DNA from: Plotosus lineatus
Taxonomy: Eukaryota; Chordata; Actinopteri; Siluriformes; Plotosidae
DNA: 64,000 nt
Assembly (NCBI GenBank): GCA_024760905.1
Contig: CM045735.1
Location: forward strand, 24,910,749-24,974,748
Direction: 5' to 3'
A program made the translations under genes and the position numbers. Position 1 is the first letter of the stretch. The number at the start of each line of letters is the position of its first letter. This document shows positions 34,455 to 45,612 of the stretch, one piece after another. The notes beneath the pieces are model-generated. The model saw only the letters and a list, made by a program, of their open reading frames with translations, was not told where the DNA came from and searched no databases.

Positions 34455-35373
34455 CATATACAGCCTCCAAGAAAAATGAAATCAGGGCAACAGTTAATTT
34501 CCTGAGGAGAAAACAACAGCCTAATGAAAAGTTTAACAATTTTGTCATTGACCTGAAACTGTTGGTTCTAGACTGTGGGTACACAGACAGTGACCGCATG
34601 GTTTGGGATGCCATTATCATACATTCTTACAAGGAAATCTGTGAAAAGTGTCTTAAAAAAGGGGACGAATTAACATTGGATATGGCCTTCAAGATTGGAC
34701 AATCTTATGATATTTCACAAGAAAACATGAAAGCAATCGTGGATGAAGACCCAAAAGTTAACTATGTGAATGGTCCTAGACCTAGAACAACAAAGAAGAT
34801 GCGTGGAAAACGCAATGATCATGGTGCAGATCGTAAGTCACACAACTGGAAACAGAATATTTGTTTGAGATGTGGATACTTCAGCAGTCATAAAACATGT
34901 CCAGCAACGGGTAGCAAGTGCATGCGAAAGTATGCAAAAGCTGGAGTAGTCGAAATTACTTTGCGCATAATGTTGACTCAGACACCTACTTTTCAGATGC
35001 ATTTTCACATCTCATTTATCAAATTGACGCTGCAAGCAAGGAAAATGAATGGTATGAAGAAGTCAACATTCATGGACATGTTCTGAATGCACAGATCGAT
35101 ACAGGTGCTGCAAGGTCAATTCTTCCATACAAGATTTACATAGACATGAAGTGCAAACTTCCTGTTGTACCCTCACACAAGGCATTCACATCCTACACTG
35201 GACAAAAACTTGATGTCAAAGGTTGCGTTACTCTGCCTACAGTGTACAAGGACCGGTCTGTGAATGTACGGTACACAGTGGTGCAGACAGACAAAGGTAT
35301 ATTATTGTCGGGGAAGACTTGTAAGCTCCTAGGGCTTATCGAGCGTATTCATGCAGTGTCAGGGATTGAATAG
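34455..35373 (+). pseudogene. gypsy gag and protease remnant
   Basis: Gag: FLRRKQQPNEKFNNFVIDLK, then a zinc-knuckle-like CLRCGYFSSHKTC (about 34862-34902). Protease: an aspartic-protease motif IDTGAARSI (35095-35121) and ILLSGKTCKLLGL near its end. A frameshift between 34960 and 35086 separates gag from protease, and a stop follows at 35371-35373. The role would be particle formation and polyprotein cleavage. Confidence 0.8.
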
Positions 35374-35399
35374 TATCCCGAGCTGAAAGAGACGACAGG

Positions 35400-36252
35400 T
35401 ACACTACCAGACACATACAGTCTTAAAATAGATCCAAAAATACAATCAGTTGTACACAGACCAAGATGTCAGCCTAAAGCCCTCAGATCCAAAATAGAAG
35501 CCAAGTGAAAAGAAATTTAAGAGTCAGGCCACATAACTAAAGTGACTGTTCCGACTGACTGTGTCAGTTCAATGGTGGTAGTGTTAAAGAACAACAAAGT
35601 AAGGATTTGTTTGGATCTGAAGGACCTCAACTCTGCCATCAGACGAGAACATTACCCTATACTTACTGTCGAAGAAGTCATTACCTCTTTTCCTCATGCC
35701 AAAGTATTCTCAGTTTTGGACGCTAAATCAAGTTTCCTACAGATCAAACTTGATTACGAATTCAGCTTACTCGCCACATTCAACACACCTTTTGGCAGAT
35801 ATCGATGGCTATGGCTTCCGTTCACTATGAAGTCGGCTCCAGAGATTTTCCAGTGCATTATGGACACAATGTTAGAGGACATCCCTGGTGCCCGAGCAAT
35901 AATGGACGACATTCTTATTGGAGGTGAAAACGAAACTCACCATGATGTGCTCCTGAAAAAAGTTGTCCAGCGTGCCACAGAGTTCAACTTAAAACTCAAG
36001 TTTGACAAGTGCCAGATCTGCCAACCAGAAGTGAAGTATTCAGGTCATATGAGAACGGAAAACGGAATCAAGGCTGACACTGAAAAAGTTAGAGCACTCA
36101 TTGAGATGCCGACACCACAAAGCAAAGATGATGTCAGAATATTTCTAGGAATGATACAGTATCTTGCAAAGTTTGTTGTATTTATTCCTAACTTGAATAA
36201 GATAGATTCTCCACTCAGAGAAGTAGTGAAGAAGAATACGGACTTCTTCTAG
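35400..36252 (+). pseudogene. gypsy reverse transcriptase remnant
   Basis: The open part from 35542 shows KVRICLDLKDLNSAIRREHY, SVLDAKSSFLQIKLD (first catalytic Asp), TPFGRYRWLWLPFTMKSAPE and AIMDDILIG with the paired catalytic Asp (35905-35910). The downstream thumb has FLGMIQYLAKFV. A stop lies upstream near 35507 and another at 36250. The sequence before 35542 still encodes the conserved lead-in to the RT in a broken frame. Confidence 0.88.
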
Positions 36253-36255
36253 GAG

Positions 36256-37280
36256 AAACCTCAGCAAAAAAGCTTCAACAAGCTCAAGAAACTGTGTTCA
36301 GAGTTCCCAGTGCTTGCAACATTTGATGTGTCAAAAGATATTACCATCCAGTGTGATACCAGTAGCTACGCACTAGGCGGAGTGCTTCTTCAGAATGGAG
36401 CACCAATTGCCTACACCTCACGTGCACTCACTGAGACAGAATCGAGATACGCAAAAATCGAGAAAGAGACATTAGCTATTGTCCACAGTTGTAAGAAGTT
36501 TCAATATTACATCTTTGGAAAGTATGTTGTAGTTGAAAGTGACCACAAGCCACTTCAAGCTTTATTCTCCAAGCCATTGCTGTCTGCTCATGCCAACTTG
36601 CAAAACAGTGAACCAGATATTCAGCCAATCTTGATTAACATGGTGGATTTCATTGCTGTAACTCCAGCAAGATACAAAGAATTTCAAAGGAGGACAGTAG
36701 AGGAACTAAATGAACTTATCAAGCATGTGACTTCCTCCCCAAATTATCCACAATCAAACGGAGAAGCAGAGCATGCGGTACAAACAGTGAAGAGACTATG
36801 GTCTAAATGTAGTGATCGCCACTTAGCACTACTCAACTATCGCTCAACTCCCCTGGAAAGTTGTGGTCTATCTCCAGCCCACCTTACCTTCAACCGCAGA
36901 CCCTGCAACAAACTGTCCATATCCAGAGAGCAGTTGAAACCAGTTGCCATTGATCTTAGTGAAGTCCGACGACTTCTGAATAGTGACAAGAGGCGACAAT
37001 GTGAGTACTGTATCATGATTACAAATCATCAGCTGATCTGCCAGTGTTACTTCCAGGAGACCCAGTTCGAATGTCTCCGTTCCCAGGTACTAAGTCGTGG
37101 AAGCCAGCAACAGTGGTAGAACAACAGGGCTCTCCTTGTTCGTATGTAGTTGAATACAACAGTAAGAAATACAGGAGGAACAGAAAGCACCTTCGACTTT
37201 CAACATACAAGGCGCACAACCAATCCTCCCACACATCTACCAGGGCTCCAACAAGTTTAACGGATCCTCCATTACTGTAA
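36256..37280 (+). pseudogene. gypsy RNase H and deleted integrase
   Basis: RNase H: IQCDTSSYALGGVLLQNG, EKETLAIVHSCKKF and VESDHKPLQALFSKP hold the catalytic acidic residues. After a linker the frame jumps to HVTSSPNYPQSNGEAEHAVQ, the end of the integrase core. The zinc-binding HHCC domain and the first catalytic Asp are missing, and an in-frame deletion near 36640-36730 explains this. A later frameshift near 37040 moves the chromodomain-free C-terminus (KPATVVEQ, KYRRNRKHLRLS) to another frame. Confidence 0.85.
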
Positions 37281-37758
37281 CACTTTCCAACACAGCCAGC
37301 AAGTAGCCATACACCGGTGCTACCTCATAATCCGTCTACAATGGCTACCAGAACAACACCTCCTATGCAGTCATCTTCACCGAAGAAACCAAACTGTCCA
37401 TTAACTACAGACAAGAGTCCAGTTGCCACAACCAAACCATTAACAAACTGTGCCAAGGAAACAAGAACAAGAAGTGGTCGTGTTGTTAAAAAAAACCCAT
37501 GAGACTTGATCTCTAAATGTTAATGTTCAAGTGTTAAAGTTAGCGTTCAACCATGATGTTTAGAGACTTTAAAGTTTACAGCTCTTAGTTAAAAGGTGAC
37601 AGCTAAGGCTAGCTCCTCTATTGTTTCAGCTTATAAATTTTAAAAGATTCCTTGGTCCCAAAAGTAGTCAGTTTATAGTTGTTTATGTGTTAGCATTTGT
37701 TTCAAACTATTTGCTTCATGTAGGGTCAGTAGTCTTTATTGTAAAAAAAAAAAGAGGA

Positions 37759-37936
37759 TGTAGCAGATCCTACGATATATGCAGTACTGTACTTTTATGT
37801 ACGCTTCTGTAATTGACACAACATGTGTTGTTACGACATGTCTATTGCTTTACGGCACTTGTGCACATGATCTGATGACGTCATTAAAATACGACTTGAG
37901 CCTGCCATCGTCGTCTGCTTCAATTGATATGTTACA
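37759..37936 (+). repeat. gypsy 3' LTR
   Basis: 178 bases starting TGTAGCAGATCC and ending GATATGTTACA, with the expected TG...CA ends and short TGTA/TACA inverted repeat. It comes right after the polypurine tract. No second copy is in the window, so it was identified from position and ends only. Confidence 0.75.
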
Positions 37937-38142
37937 TAGGCCAGGTCAGGACTGCCTTAAGGCTCAAACTTACATAAACTACAGTAAGTATATGATACAT
38001 GTGAGTATATAAGAAAGTCTCATAAGTTTAAGGAAGTGTAATCACAGGACTGTTCTGAGAAAGACACGTGATTTTTAGCACATCAGATGACCAAAATGAA
38101 ATTCATCGGTCCGTGGTAACAAGGCTGTTTGACAATGTAGAG
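37937..38142. other. Spacer between gypsy and hAT elements
   Basis: No feature recognised. It ends with ATGTAGAG, the target duplication of the hAT element. Confidence 0.5.
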
Positions 38143-38725
38143 CAGGGGTGTCCAAACTTTTTTCACTGAGGGCCACATACATAAAAATATAGGAGAGGCT
38201 GGGCCACTTACTGGAAATTAGGTATAAATTTAGTGTATTACAGTTAGAAAAATCAATTAAGAGTGATCAAATATGTTATATTGTTGAATATAATTAAAGA
38301 TGAAACTGCCTTCATCACAGCTTTCCATAAATTGATCTTTATTGATTTATTCAGAAAAGGCTTTGGTAGCTCATTCTCAGAACAGCAACCTTCAGATTTC
38401 TTCTAAGGCAGAAGACTCACCAATAAAGGGGGAAAATGGGATGGGAAATTTCAAGCCTGTTATTTAAGTTATTAGGCTTAGCAACACAATGTTCTTTAGA
38501 AACGGTTATTAACAGTAACAGACTTAACTGGACTTAACAGGAGTGCATATAATTTTAGTAAATCATTCTGGTGAGTATCAGCTGTGTTGGGTATGTAAAT
38601 CGGGCTATCAAGCTGCGGTGTTGATCCGACACCACTCTGGCCAAAAGTCTGTAAAAATGACACCTGATCAAGGAGCAGATCTGCATCAGATGAGATCAGC
38701 TGACGCTGAGTGTGCACTCTGTGTG

Positions 38726-39043
38726 TTAAAAAGAAAAACGCATATGAGTAGTGTGCAAAAGCAGGGTAGTGAAAGAATTGATGCGCATGATTGATATTTG
38801 TTGTATGTGTACCTGCACATGCATGCTTATTAACACATGGGTACTGTGGAATATATTTTTACTCAACTTAAGTGGGAACAGCATTGCACTCAGTGGGAGC
38901 AAGAAATAGTCACTCTCCCACCATGTCTGAAATTTTCTGCACTCCCTTTCTACCTTTTGCTTCTTTGGTTTTGCCATGTTTAGTAACTTGTGGTCAATTT
39001 CTTCTGTGATTGTCCTTTTTCGGGGCGCAAGTGCATTGATCAA
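38726..39043 (-). pseudogene. hAT transposase N-terminal remnant
   Basis: Reading MAKPKKQKVERECRKFQTWW then ESDYFLL matches the start of ZBED-type hAT (Charlie-like) transposases, which begin with 'MAKxKKRKVDxExRxFxxxW'. The BED zinc finger and RNase-H-like catalytic domain do not follow. The downstream translation is unrelated. Confidence 0.65.
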
Positions 39044-39121
39044 CAGTAGCTCCCCCTGGTGTTAAAACTAAGAAGTGCAATACACGCAGGCAAAAGTTGA
39101 AGTGCGAGCTATATTGTATTC

Positions 39122-39459
39122 ATCATCTTCTGTAACCGCTTAATCCTAATTAGGGTTGCGGGGAGGCTGGCGCCCATCCCAGCCAACTCGGGGCGAGGGC
39201 AGAGTACACCCTAGACAGCTCACCAAGCTATCGCAGGGCGGAAACACGCCGACGGCTTTGCAGCCTACTCTTGTCGAATGTCAGAAATAGTTCTTTTACA
39301 TGCCTCACACCAAAGACAGTGAGTGACTTGGCCAGCCTTTGATAACCCAGTGAGCTGCACTGGGGGGACAGTGACAACCTTGTGGAGAGTGAGACTCGAA
39401 CCCCCAAACTTTGGATCAGCGATCCAGCACCCTATACCACTAGACCACCACTGCCCGTG
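39122..39459 (-). mobile_element. SINE, full-length, inside the hAT element
   Basis: Minus-strand full copy of the SINE of 14183-14508. The complement starts 'gggcagtggtggtctagtgg', with B-box 'gggttcgagtc', and ends 'ggattaagcggttacagaag'. A perfect 10-base target duplication TATTGTATTC flanks it (39112-39121, 39460-39469). Confidence 0.9.
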
Positions 39460-39751
39460 TATTGTATTCTATTTATAAAATTTCTTGTGGGCCAATTAAA
39501 AATGACTGTGGGCCGCAGTTGGCTCGCAGTCCGAAGTTTGGACACCCCTGATGTAGAGCATTGCACACCAGACTGAAAAAATGGACTTGTCACAAATTCA
39601 TGTTGAGAATGACCAATGAGGTGGAATAAACCTACATAAGGGTCTACAAATGCATTTTGTGTTGCAGAAAAGAGTTTTGTACTATGCACACCTAACTGTC
39701 CTAGGAATTTGCACAGTTTTTTTTTTTTTTAACTTGGGTCTATTGTATGCT

Positions 39752-40337
39752 GAGAGTGTGGAAAAGAGGAGAGTGTGGAAAAGAGGTGAAGAAGCCTGTG
39801 CAGGCAGGCTGGAATGGTTGGAGAAAAGTATCCGGTGTGATGTGCGATAGGAGAGTGTCAGCAAGAATGAAGGGAAAAGTGTACAAGATGGTGGTGAGGC
39901 CAGCGATGTTGTATGGCTTAGAAACAGTGGCGCTGAGGAAAAGGCAGGAGGCAGAGCTGGAGGTAGCGGAGATTAAAATGTTGAGGTTCTCCCTGGGAGT
40001 AACGAGGATGGATAGGATCAGAAATGAGTATATCAGAGGGAAAGCCCACGTAAGATGTTTTGGAGACAAAGTCAGAGAGGCTAGATTGAGATGGTTTGGA
40101 CATGTACAGAGGAGGGACAGTGAGTATATTGGCAGTAGGATGCTGAGGTTGGAACTACCAGGCAGAAGGCCTCGAGGAAGACCGAAGAAGAGATTTATGG
40201 ATGTGGTGAAGGAAGACATGAAGGTCGTTGGAGTCAGAAAAGAAGATGCGGAGGACAGGGTGAGGTGGAGGCGGATGATTTGCTGTGGCGACCCCTGAAG
40301 GGAGCAGCCGAAAGTAAAAGAAGAAGAAGAAGAAGAA
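39752..40337 (+). mobile_element. RTE-type LINE, copy E, young 3' fragment
   Basis: 5'-truncated insertion with a perfect 15-base target duplication GGTCTATTGTATGCT (39737-39751, 40338-40352). Its 3' tail is GAAGAAGAAGAAG. The frame from 39747 to 40298 is fully open and gives the RT thumb and C-terminal domain: KPVQAGWNGWRKVSGVMCDR, GLETVALRKRQEAELEVAE, RWFGHVQRRDSEYIG, RRPRGRPKKRFMD. It is the best preserved C-terminal end of this family here. Confidence 0.93.
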
Positions 40338-40352
40338 GGTCTATTGTATGCT

Positions 40353-41059
40353 AGTTGTATGACACATTTGACAGGAACTGGGGTAGAAATCTAAAGACTA
40401 CTATATACATGTTTATTTGTGAATATATCAGAATATCCAGACATTTAATTTTTTCTGTGGTCAATGTCAGGCTGCTAACATGTCAAAAAAACAAGCATGG
40501 CCTTAATACAAGGGAAAGATGTCAAGGAAAATATCAAATTGATATAACAGGGATTACCTCAGATGTGAATTAATAATCAAATAGCTGCCATCTCTCATTG
40601 TCTCTCTTTAATTATCTATTACAATCAAACAAATCAATGCTCATTGAAATCTCATGAGAACAGATGCATGCCTCATCATATTTCACAATAATAATCCAGA
40701 GAGGAGGATGATCTGAGCTGTGAGAGATGGGTAGATGAGGAAGGTGAGCAAGGAAAATCAAGAACAATAAAAAGAGGATGCCCATGATTGATCATTATAA
40801 AAAGTAAGCACTGTGCATGGTTATAAGGAATAACAAATGCAACCAACCAGTATTTCCCCGGAGTATATCTTAGTGTGAAACACAAGCACCAATAATAAGA
40901 GTGCATTACAGTAACCTGAAGTACAATCTGTAAAAGCAATGCCAATGTTCATGGAATGACTAAGACAAGCAGATCATACTAGGTGGGGCTAGTGATATAG
41001 TTGTTAGGGTCACGGGTTTCAATCCCTGTTAGACCCCACAGTGCCAACCCCCCCCCCCC

Positions 41060-41091
<32 letters not shown>

Positions 41092-41286
41092 ACGGTCTTA
41101 ATCACGAAGGAGCCTTAATCCAACCATCAGTATACAGTAATTGCATACCAGTAAAAATCTTGGGAAGGTAAAATGCAATGGACTAGTGTCCCATCCAGGT
41201 GGAGTTGAACCTAGCCACTTCACGCCAAAGAAACGGAGGACAAGCTCCTGTTGTGATAAGTCACATTGATGTAAAATGCCCAACAA
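40353..41286. other. Intronic sequence with minor repeats
   Basis: Mostly unrecognised. A short C-run and (CA)n tract lie at 41048-41092. 41185-41215 ('actagtgtcccatccaggtg') resembles part of an L2-type 3' tail. No gene seen. Confidence 0.5.
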
Positions 41287-41548
41287 ACTAGGGGCAGCAT
41301 AGTGGTTTAACAGTCTGCCTTACAGCAAGAAGGTCCTGAGTTCAAGTCCCAAACGTGGATGTTTCTGTATGATATTTTTATATTTTCCTCTCTCTGTCTG
41401 ACCTGATGGTGTGGGTTTCCATTCCTCTTACAGTGCAAACACATGTAAGCTAATTGGCTATTCCAAATTGTATCTAGGTGAGAGTGTGAATGGCTGTGTG
41501 TTAGTGCTAGGTCTGTCAAGTTAATAGGATTAAGAAATGAGTGAGTAA
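41287..41548 (+). mobile_element. tRNA-SINE, second type
   Basis: Head 'ggggcagcatagtggtttaa', B-box 'gagttcaagtccc', body 'gatggtgtgggtttccattc' and 'gctaattggctattccaaat', tail 'ggattaagaaatgagtgagt'. Same type as 47030-47345. Confidence 0.7.
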
Positions 41549-41552
41549 GCAC

Positions 41553-41826
41553 AATCTCCTATCTTAATTAAAGATAATACTTCAGCTCCAAGATAGGACC
41601 ATCCCTATGCAATCGTGCATAGGGATGATCATATCTTGGTGCTGAAGTATTATTTTTTAATTAAACTAGGAGATTCATTAAAAATAATACTTCAGCACCA
41701 AGATAGGACCATCCCTATGCACGATTGCATAGGGATGGTCCTATCTTGGTGCTGAAGTATTATTTTTAATAATAATAATAGTACTTCAGCACCAAGATGG
41801 GACCATCCCTATGCAATTGTGCAATA
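41553..41826. repeat. Array of long hairpin repeats
   Basis: Two complete palindromes and a half. Palindrome 1 spans 41553-41675 with imperfect arms of about 59 bases. Palindrome 2 spans 41677-41770 with perfect 45-base arms and a 4-base loop (CGAT, 41722-41725). A half arm lies at 41782-41816. Every arm carries 'acttcagcaccaagat' and 'gaccatccctatgca'. No coding sequence. It could be a hairpin-type MITE family or a local fold-back amplification. Confidence 0.9.
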
Positions 41827-42879
41827 CTTATAAAATGTTTTTACTGTGTCTCCTGTTTTTCTAGAGATCCTATAATAGTGTTCTATTAATGAACACAAGA
41901 GTGTATAGTAATCATATCAGCTACATTTCTCCCTCTCTTAGGTGAGATGTAAAAATAAGTGCTCTGGGGGGTTGATTCTTGCAACAGGGCCACGCCCGAT
42001 AACAATGAATTATCGCTTCAGTTTTTTCTTCCTTAGTATAAATGAGTTGTTTTCCCCAGGCCTCCTCAGTTTAGAATCAATAAAAATCTTGTCTTATTTT
42101 CAGATTTGTTCTTATTGTTTACCCCCCCCTTACTCCCTTGCTCTTTGTTCTCTCTGTTAGTTCACAAAATCGAGATTGTGGTGTGTATAATAAATACAAC
42201 GAAGATAAATGATTACATGTGGCTCAAGTGTCAAATTAAGGTCTCAGAGAGCCACATCCTTACATAAATTACTGTTTCCTTTTTAAACACCAAATCTAGC
42301 CCACAAAGCCTTTGATAATTTGCTGATAGGTTGAATTTGCTTTGCTAGGAGTTATGGAGATAAAAACCTGACTTGGCTGACATGTAAAAGTTAAATAATT
42401 TGTGTCACAAAATATCCATATCAGCAGCACAATTATATCAGTATTTAATGCATTGAGAGAATTATTTAGCTAAAGATGTAGTATAAACAAGGGTTGCCTT
42501 GGCAAGTATTGATTTATTGATTTCCTTTTACATTTACCCTTTACAAACCATCAGTACCGAGACATACTTTCACAGGTGACGGGGCACCTCTACTGTCAAT
42601 TACAGAAGACTTATTAGGTATTGAGTGCCCTTTGCAATTAAACCAAGGTCAGAGACCAAAACAAAGAAAGAAAGTGCAGTGTTTTATTTAGGAATAATAT
42701 TGTATTAGCATACTCAGGGTCTCTACAGTACACATCTAAATCCACAGTACATAAAATCCTGTTCTCCGACTCACTGATCAACAGACTTCTTCAGTTATTA
42801 TCACTGTAATCCTGTAAAATCTTCCAAAGTCCGAATCTCATTATTTATTTTGCCTCACTGGTTTTGGATGTCACAAAAC
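41827..42879. other. Intronic sequence, nothing recognised
   Basis: About 1 kb of moderately AT-rich sequence without a family match, coding frame or obvious ends. Confidence 0.5.
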
Positions 42880-43331
42880 CTGACATTCACAGCACTGGAC
42901 AGAAATCACATTGGGACAACACCCGCTGAGAGCCTTCGTGATGTCTTGTTTTAATTAGACAGTCAGATTCCCCTTGTCTGCATCAGTTCTAAGCTGACTG
43001 CTAGGTGCCGGCCATGCCATCACACTGGGGAGGTCCCTGATCCCAGGCCTGAGATCCTCACGCGTTGCCGTCCGGGGAAAGGATGAGCAACCCAGCGCAG
43101 ACCATAGCCAAGGAGATCTGCGAGAAGGGCCTGCCACTCCCCCAGCCACGGCTTGGGCCCAGCCCCACTTCACACCCTGTCCCGACTGACTCGGTCCTTA
43201 AAGCCAATCCTTATCTCGAAGTTAAGGATCTGACTTGCCAACTTCCCTGACTTACATTGTTCCAACATGCCATAGGCTGTTCACCTTGGAGACCTGCTGC
43301 AGATATGGGTACAGCCCGGCGCAAGATTCAA
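42880..43331 (-). pseudogene. 28S rRNA fragment
   Basis: The complement of 42880-42990 follows the conserved 28S core: 'gactgtctaattaaaac', 'gtgatttctgtccagtgctg', 'tgaatgtcag'. The complement of 43205-43331 matches an earlier core: 'gtacccatatctgcagcagg', 'tctccaaggtgaacagccta', 'ggcatgttggaacaatgtaa', 'aaggattggctttaagg'. Between them is a GC-rich expansion segment (about 43000-43200). Both blocks are in the right order for one 28S piece of about 450 bases, diverged from functional rRNA. It stops abruptly at the Rex3 junction near 43331. Confidence 0.85.
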
Positions 43332-43810
43332 AAGACATCTATGAAGAAAAACACAAGGAAACAGTTTCTCTTGCCCGGACGTGGGTCACTGGGATCCCCC
43401 ACTGCAGCCACGTTTAGGGGATTGGCTCGAAGGCAAGTGCCTGGTGGTCACGCTTTTGTCCACGGAGCCCAGCTGGGTCCAGCCCGAAGAGGAAACATGG
43501 GTCAGCCCTCCCATGGACTCACCACTTGTGGGAGTGGCTATAGGGGTTGGGTACAGTGTGAGTTGAGTGGCAACCAAAGGCATGGGTTCTGTCGGACCGA
43601 TCCTCAGCTACTGATTCTGACTCTTGGGGCATGGAATGTCATCTCTGGTCGGGAAGGAGCCTGGGCTTATTGCGTGTGATGCAGAGATACTGGCTACATA
43701 TAATCAAACTCACCTCAATGCATAGCTTGGGTTCTGGAACCACCAATCTCAAGAGGGGCTGGACCTTATTCCATTCTGGAGTTGCTCATGGGTAAAGGTG
43801 GTGAGGTGGT

Positions 43811-44407
43811 ATGGGCATCTTTGTTGCCCCCCGTCTTGGTGCACATACATTGGGTTTTTCCCCAGTTGATGAAAGGGTAGCTTCCATCCGCCTTCAGGTA
43901 GGGGAATGGGTCCTGACTATTGTTTGTGCTTATGCACAACATGGCAGTTCAGATACCGAACCTTTTTGGAATCTTGAGAAGGTTTGTTGGAGAACGCTAC
44001 CCTGGAGGACTCTCATTGTACTGGGAGACTTCGTTGCCCATGTGGGCAATGATAACGTGACCTGGAAGTGTGTGATCAGTAGGTACGGCCCTTCCAGTCT
44101 GAACCCAAATGGTATTTTGTTGTTGGACTTCTGCACTCGTCACGGTTTGTCCATCATGAACACCATGATCGAGGATAAGGTTGTTCATCAGCGTACTTGG
44201 CATCAGGACGTCCTAGGCCACAGTTCAATGATCGACTTTGCAGTCATGTCATTGGACTTGTGGCCGCATGTTCTGGACACTCGGGTGAAGAGGGGAGATG
44301 AGCTGTCAACCAATCACCACCTGCTGGTGAACTGGCTCTCATGGTGTGTGGTGGTCGTGGTGGGGGGTGGGGGGGCACTCTCCAGACCTGACAGGCCAAG
44401 TATGTAG
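43811..44407 (+). pseudogene. Rex3 endonuclease remnant
   Basis: A 198-residue open frame holding the middle and end of the endonuclease domain: the LIVLGDFVAHVGND strand (Asn of the usual DFNAHVG replaced by Val), GPSSLNPNGILLLDFCTRHG, TWHQDVLGHSSMIDF and ELSTNHHLLVNWL. The replaced Asn and the breaks on both sides mean it could not nick DNA. Confidence 0.8.
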
Positions 44408-45385
44408 TTAGAGTCTCCTGGGAATGTTTGGTGGAGTGTCCTGTCAGAGGGGCCTATAACTCCCACCTCCGGCAAAGGTACAACCACATCCCGAAACAGG
44501 CAGGTGACACGGAATCCGAATGGCTCATTTTTCGTGCCTCCATTGCTGAGCAGCCCATAGCTGTGGCCAGGAGGTAACTGGTGCCTTTCGTGTGCGTAAG
44601 CCCTGAACCTGGTGGTGGACACCTGTAGTGAAGGGGGGCATCCAGCTGATAAAAAAGACCTGTCAGGTCTTATTGGCCTGTGGAACTCAGAGGCAGCAGA
44701 GAGGCACTGGCAGGCCAAACGTTCTGCAGCCCGAGCGGTCGCAGATGCAAAATCTCGGGCATGAAAGGAGTTCAGTGAGAACCCGGAAAGTCATTATCTG
44801 TTGGCCTCAGAAAAATTCTGGACCACCATCCAACACCTCATGAGGGGGAAGCAGTTCTCCACAAACACTTTTTTGCAGTGGAGGTGGGGAGCTGCTCACC
44901 TCAACTGGGGGATGTTGTCGAAAGGTGGAAGGAATACTTTGAGGACCTCCTCAATCCCACCAGCACACTCCCCATGGAAGAGGAAGACCCTGGGGATTTG
45001 GATGGGGGTCCACCCATCACTGGAGTTGATGTCACTGAGGTAGTCAAAACGTTCCTCGATTGTTGGGCTCCGGGGGTGGATGAGAGTCACACTGAATATC
45101 TCAGGGCTTTGGATGTTTCAGGGCTGTCTTAGATAAGACATCTCTGCAACATTGCATGGTCATCGGGGACCGTACCTCTGGACTGGCAAACTGGGGTGGT
45201 ATTCTTTTCTTTGAAAAGTGAGATGGGAGGGTATGTTCCAAATTATCAAGGAATCACAGTCCTCAGCCTACTCTGGAATGTCTATGCAGTTGTCCTGGAG
45301 AGGAGGATCTAACCGATAGTTGAACCTTGGATTCAAGAGGAACAATGTGGTTCTCGTCCTGGTCACAGCACTCTCAACCAACTCT

Positions 45386-45612
45386 CTGTGCTTTTCCCCA
45401 ACTACCGGACTGCGGACCGGTACCGGTCCGTGGCTCAATTGGTACTGGTCCGCAGAAGAAATAATTAATTATTTTCATTTTATTTATTATCTGAATGAGC
45501 TATATTTTTGAAAAATATTTTATTTTGAAAAATGACCAGATTCACTCGGGTACATGTCGGTCATTTGAGCGCTAAAATGTAACCCACGTGCCATTCGGTC
45601 ACTGTATCACCA
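45386..45612 (+). mobile_element. hAT-type repeat fragment (GGACCGGTACCGGTCCG)
   Basis: Contains 'gcggaccggtaccggtccgt' and 'caattggtactggtccgcag', a sequence I recognise as a widespread vertebrate hAT-type repeat starting CAGTGGTCCCCAAC. The start here is decayed (CTGTGCTTTTCCCCAAC), and the right terminus is missing. Confidence 0.6.

Larger units (their letters stand above)
34356..37936 (+). mobile_element. Ty3/gypsy LTR retrotransposon, 5' LTR missing
   Basis: Order gag, protease, reverse transcriptase, RNase H, integrase, then a polypurine tract (AAAAAAAAAAAGAGGA, 37743-37758) and a 3' LTR. The order RT-RNase H-integrase and the motifs are those of Ty3/gypsy elements. Neither a 5' LTR nor a primer-binding site is present; the left side meets an RTE fragment. 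It is an old, non-functional copy with stops and an internal integrase deletion. Confidence 0.85.
38143..39550 (-). mobile_element. hAT element with intact termini and target duplication
   Basis: Left end CAGGGGTGTCCAAACTTTTT; complement of the right end CAGGGGTGTCCAAACTTCGG, so 17 terminal bases match. A perfect octamer ATGTAGAG flanks both sides (38135-38142 and 39551-39558), diagnostic of hAT. On the minus strand it holds a transposase N-terminal remnant (38726-39043), and a SINE lies inside at 39122-39459. Most of the transposase is gone. Confidence 0.9.

Noticed and set aside
38726..39043. A functional ZBED gene domesticated from hAT
   Set aside because: Only the first 25 or so residues look like ZBED transposase; no zinc finger or catalytic domain follows, and the element still has its termini.
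41553..41826. CRISPR-like array or microRNA gene
   Set aside because: There are no spacers of uniform length, and the arms are far longer than a microRNA precursor needs. CRISPR is also not expected in a vertebrate nuclear genome.
42955..43679. Open frames within 42955-43679 as novel GC-rich genes
   Set aside because: They are antisense or sense readings of the 28S fragment and the Rex3 leader.
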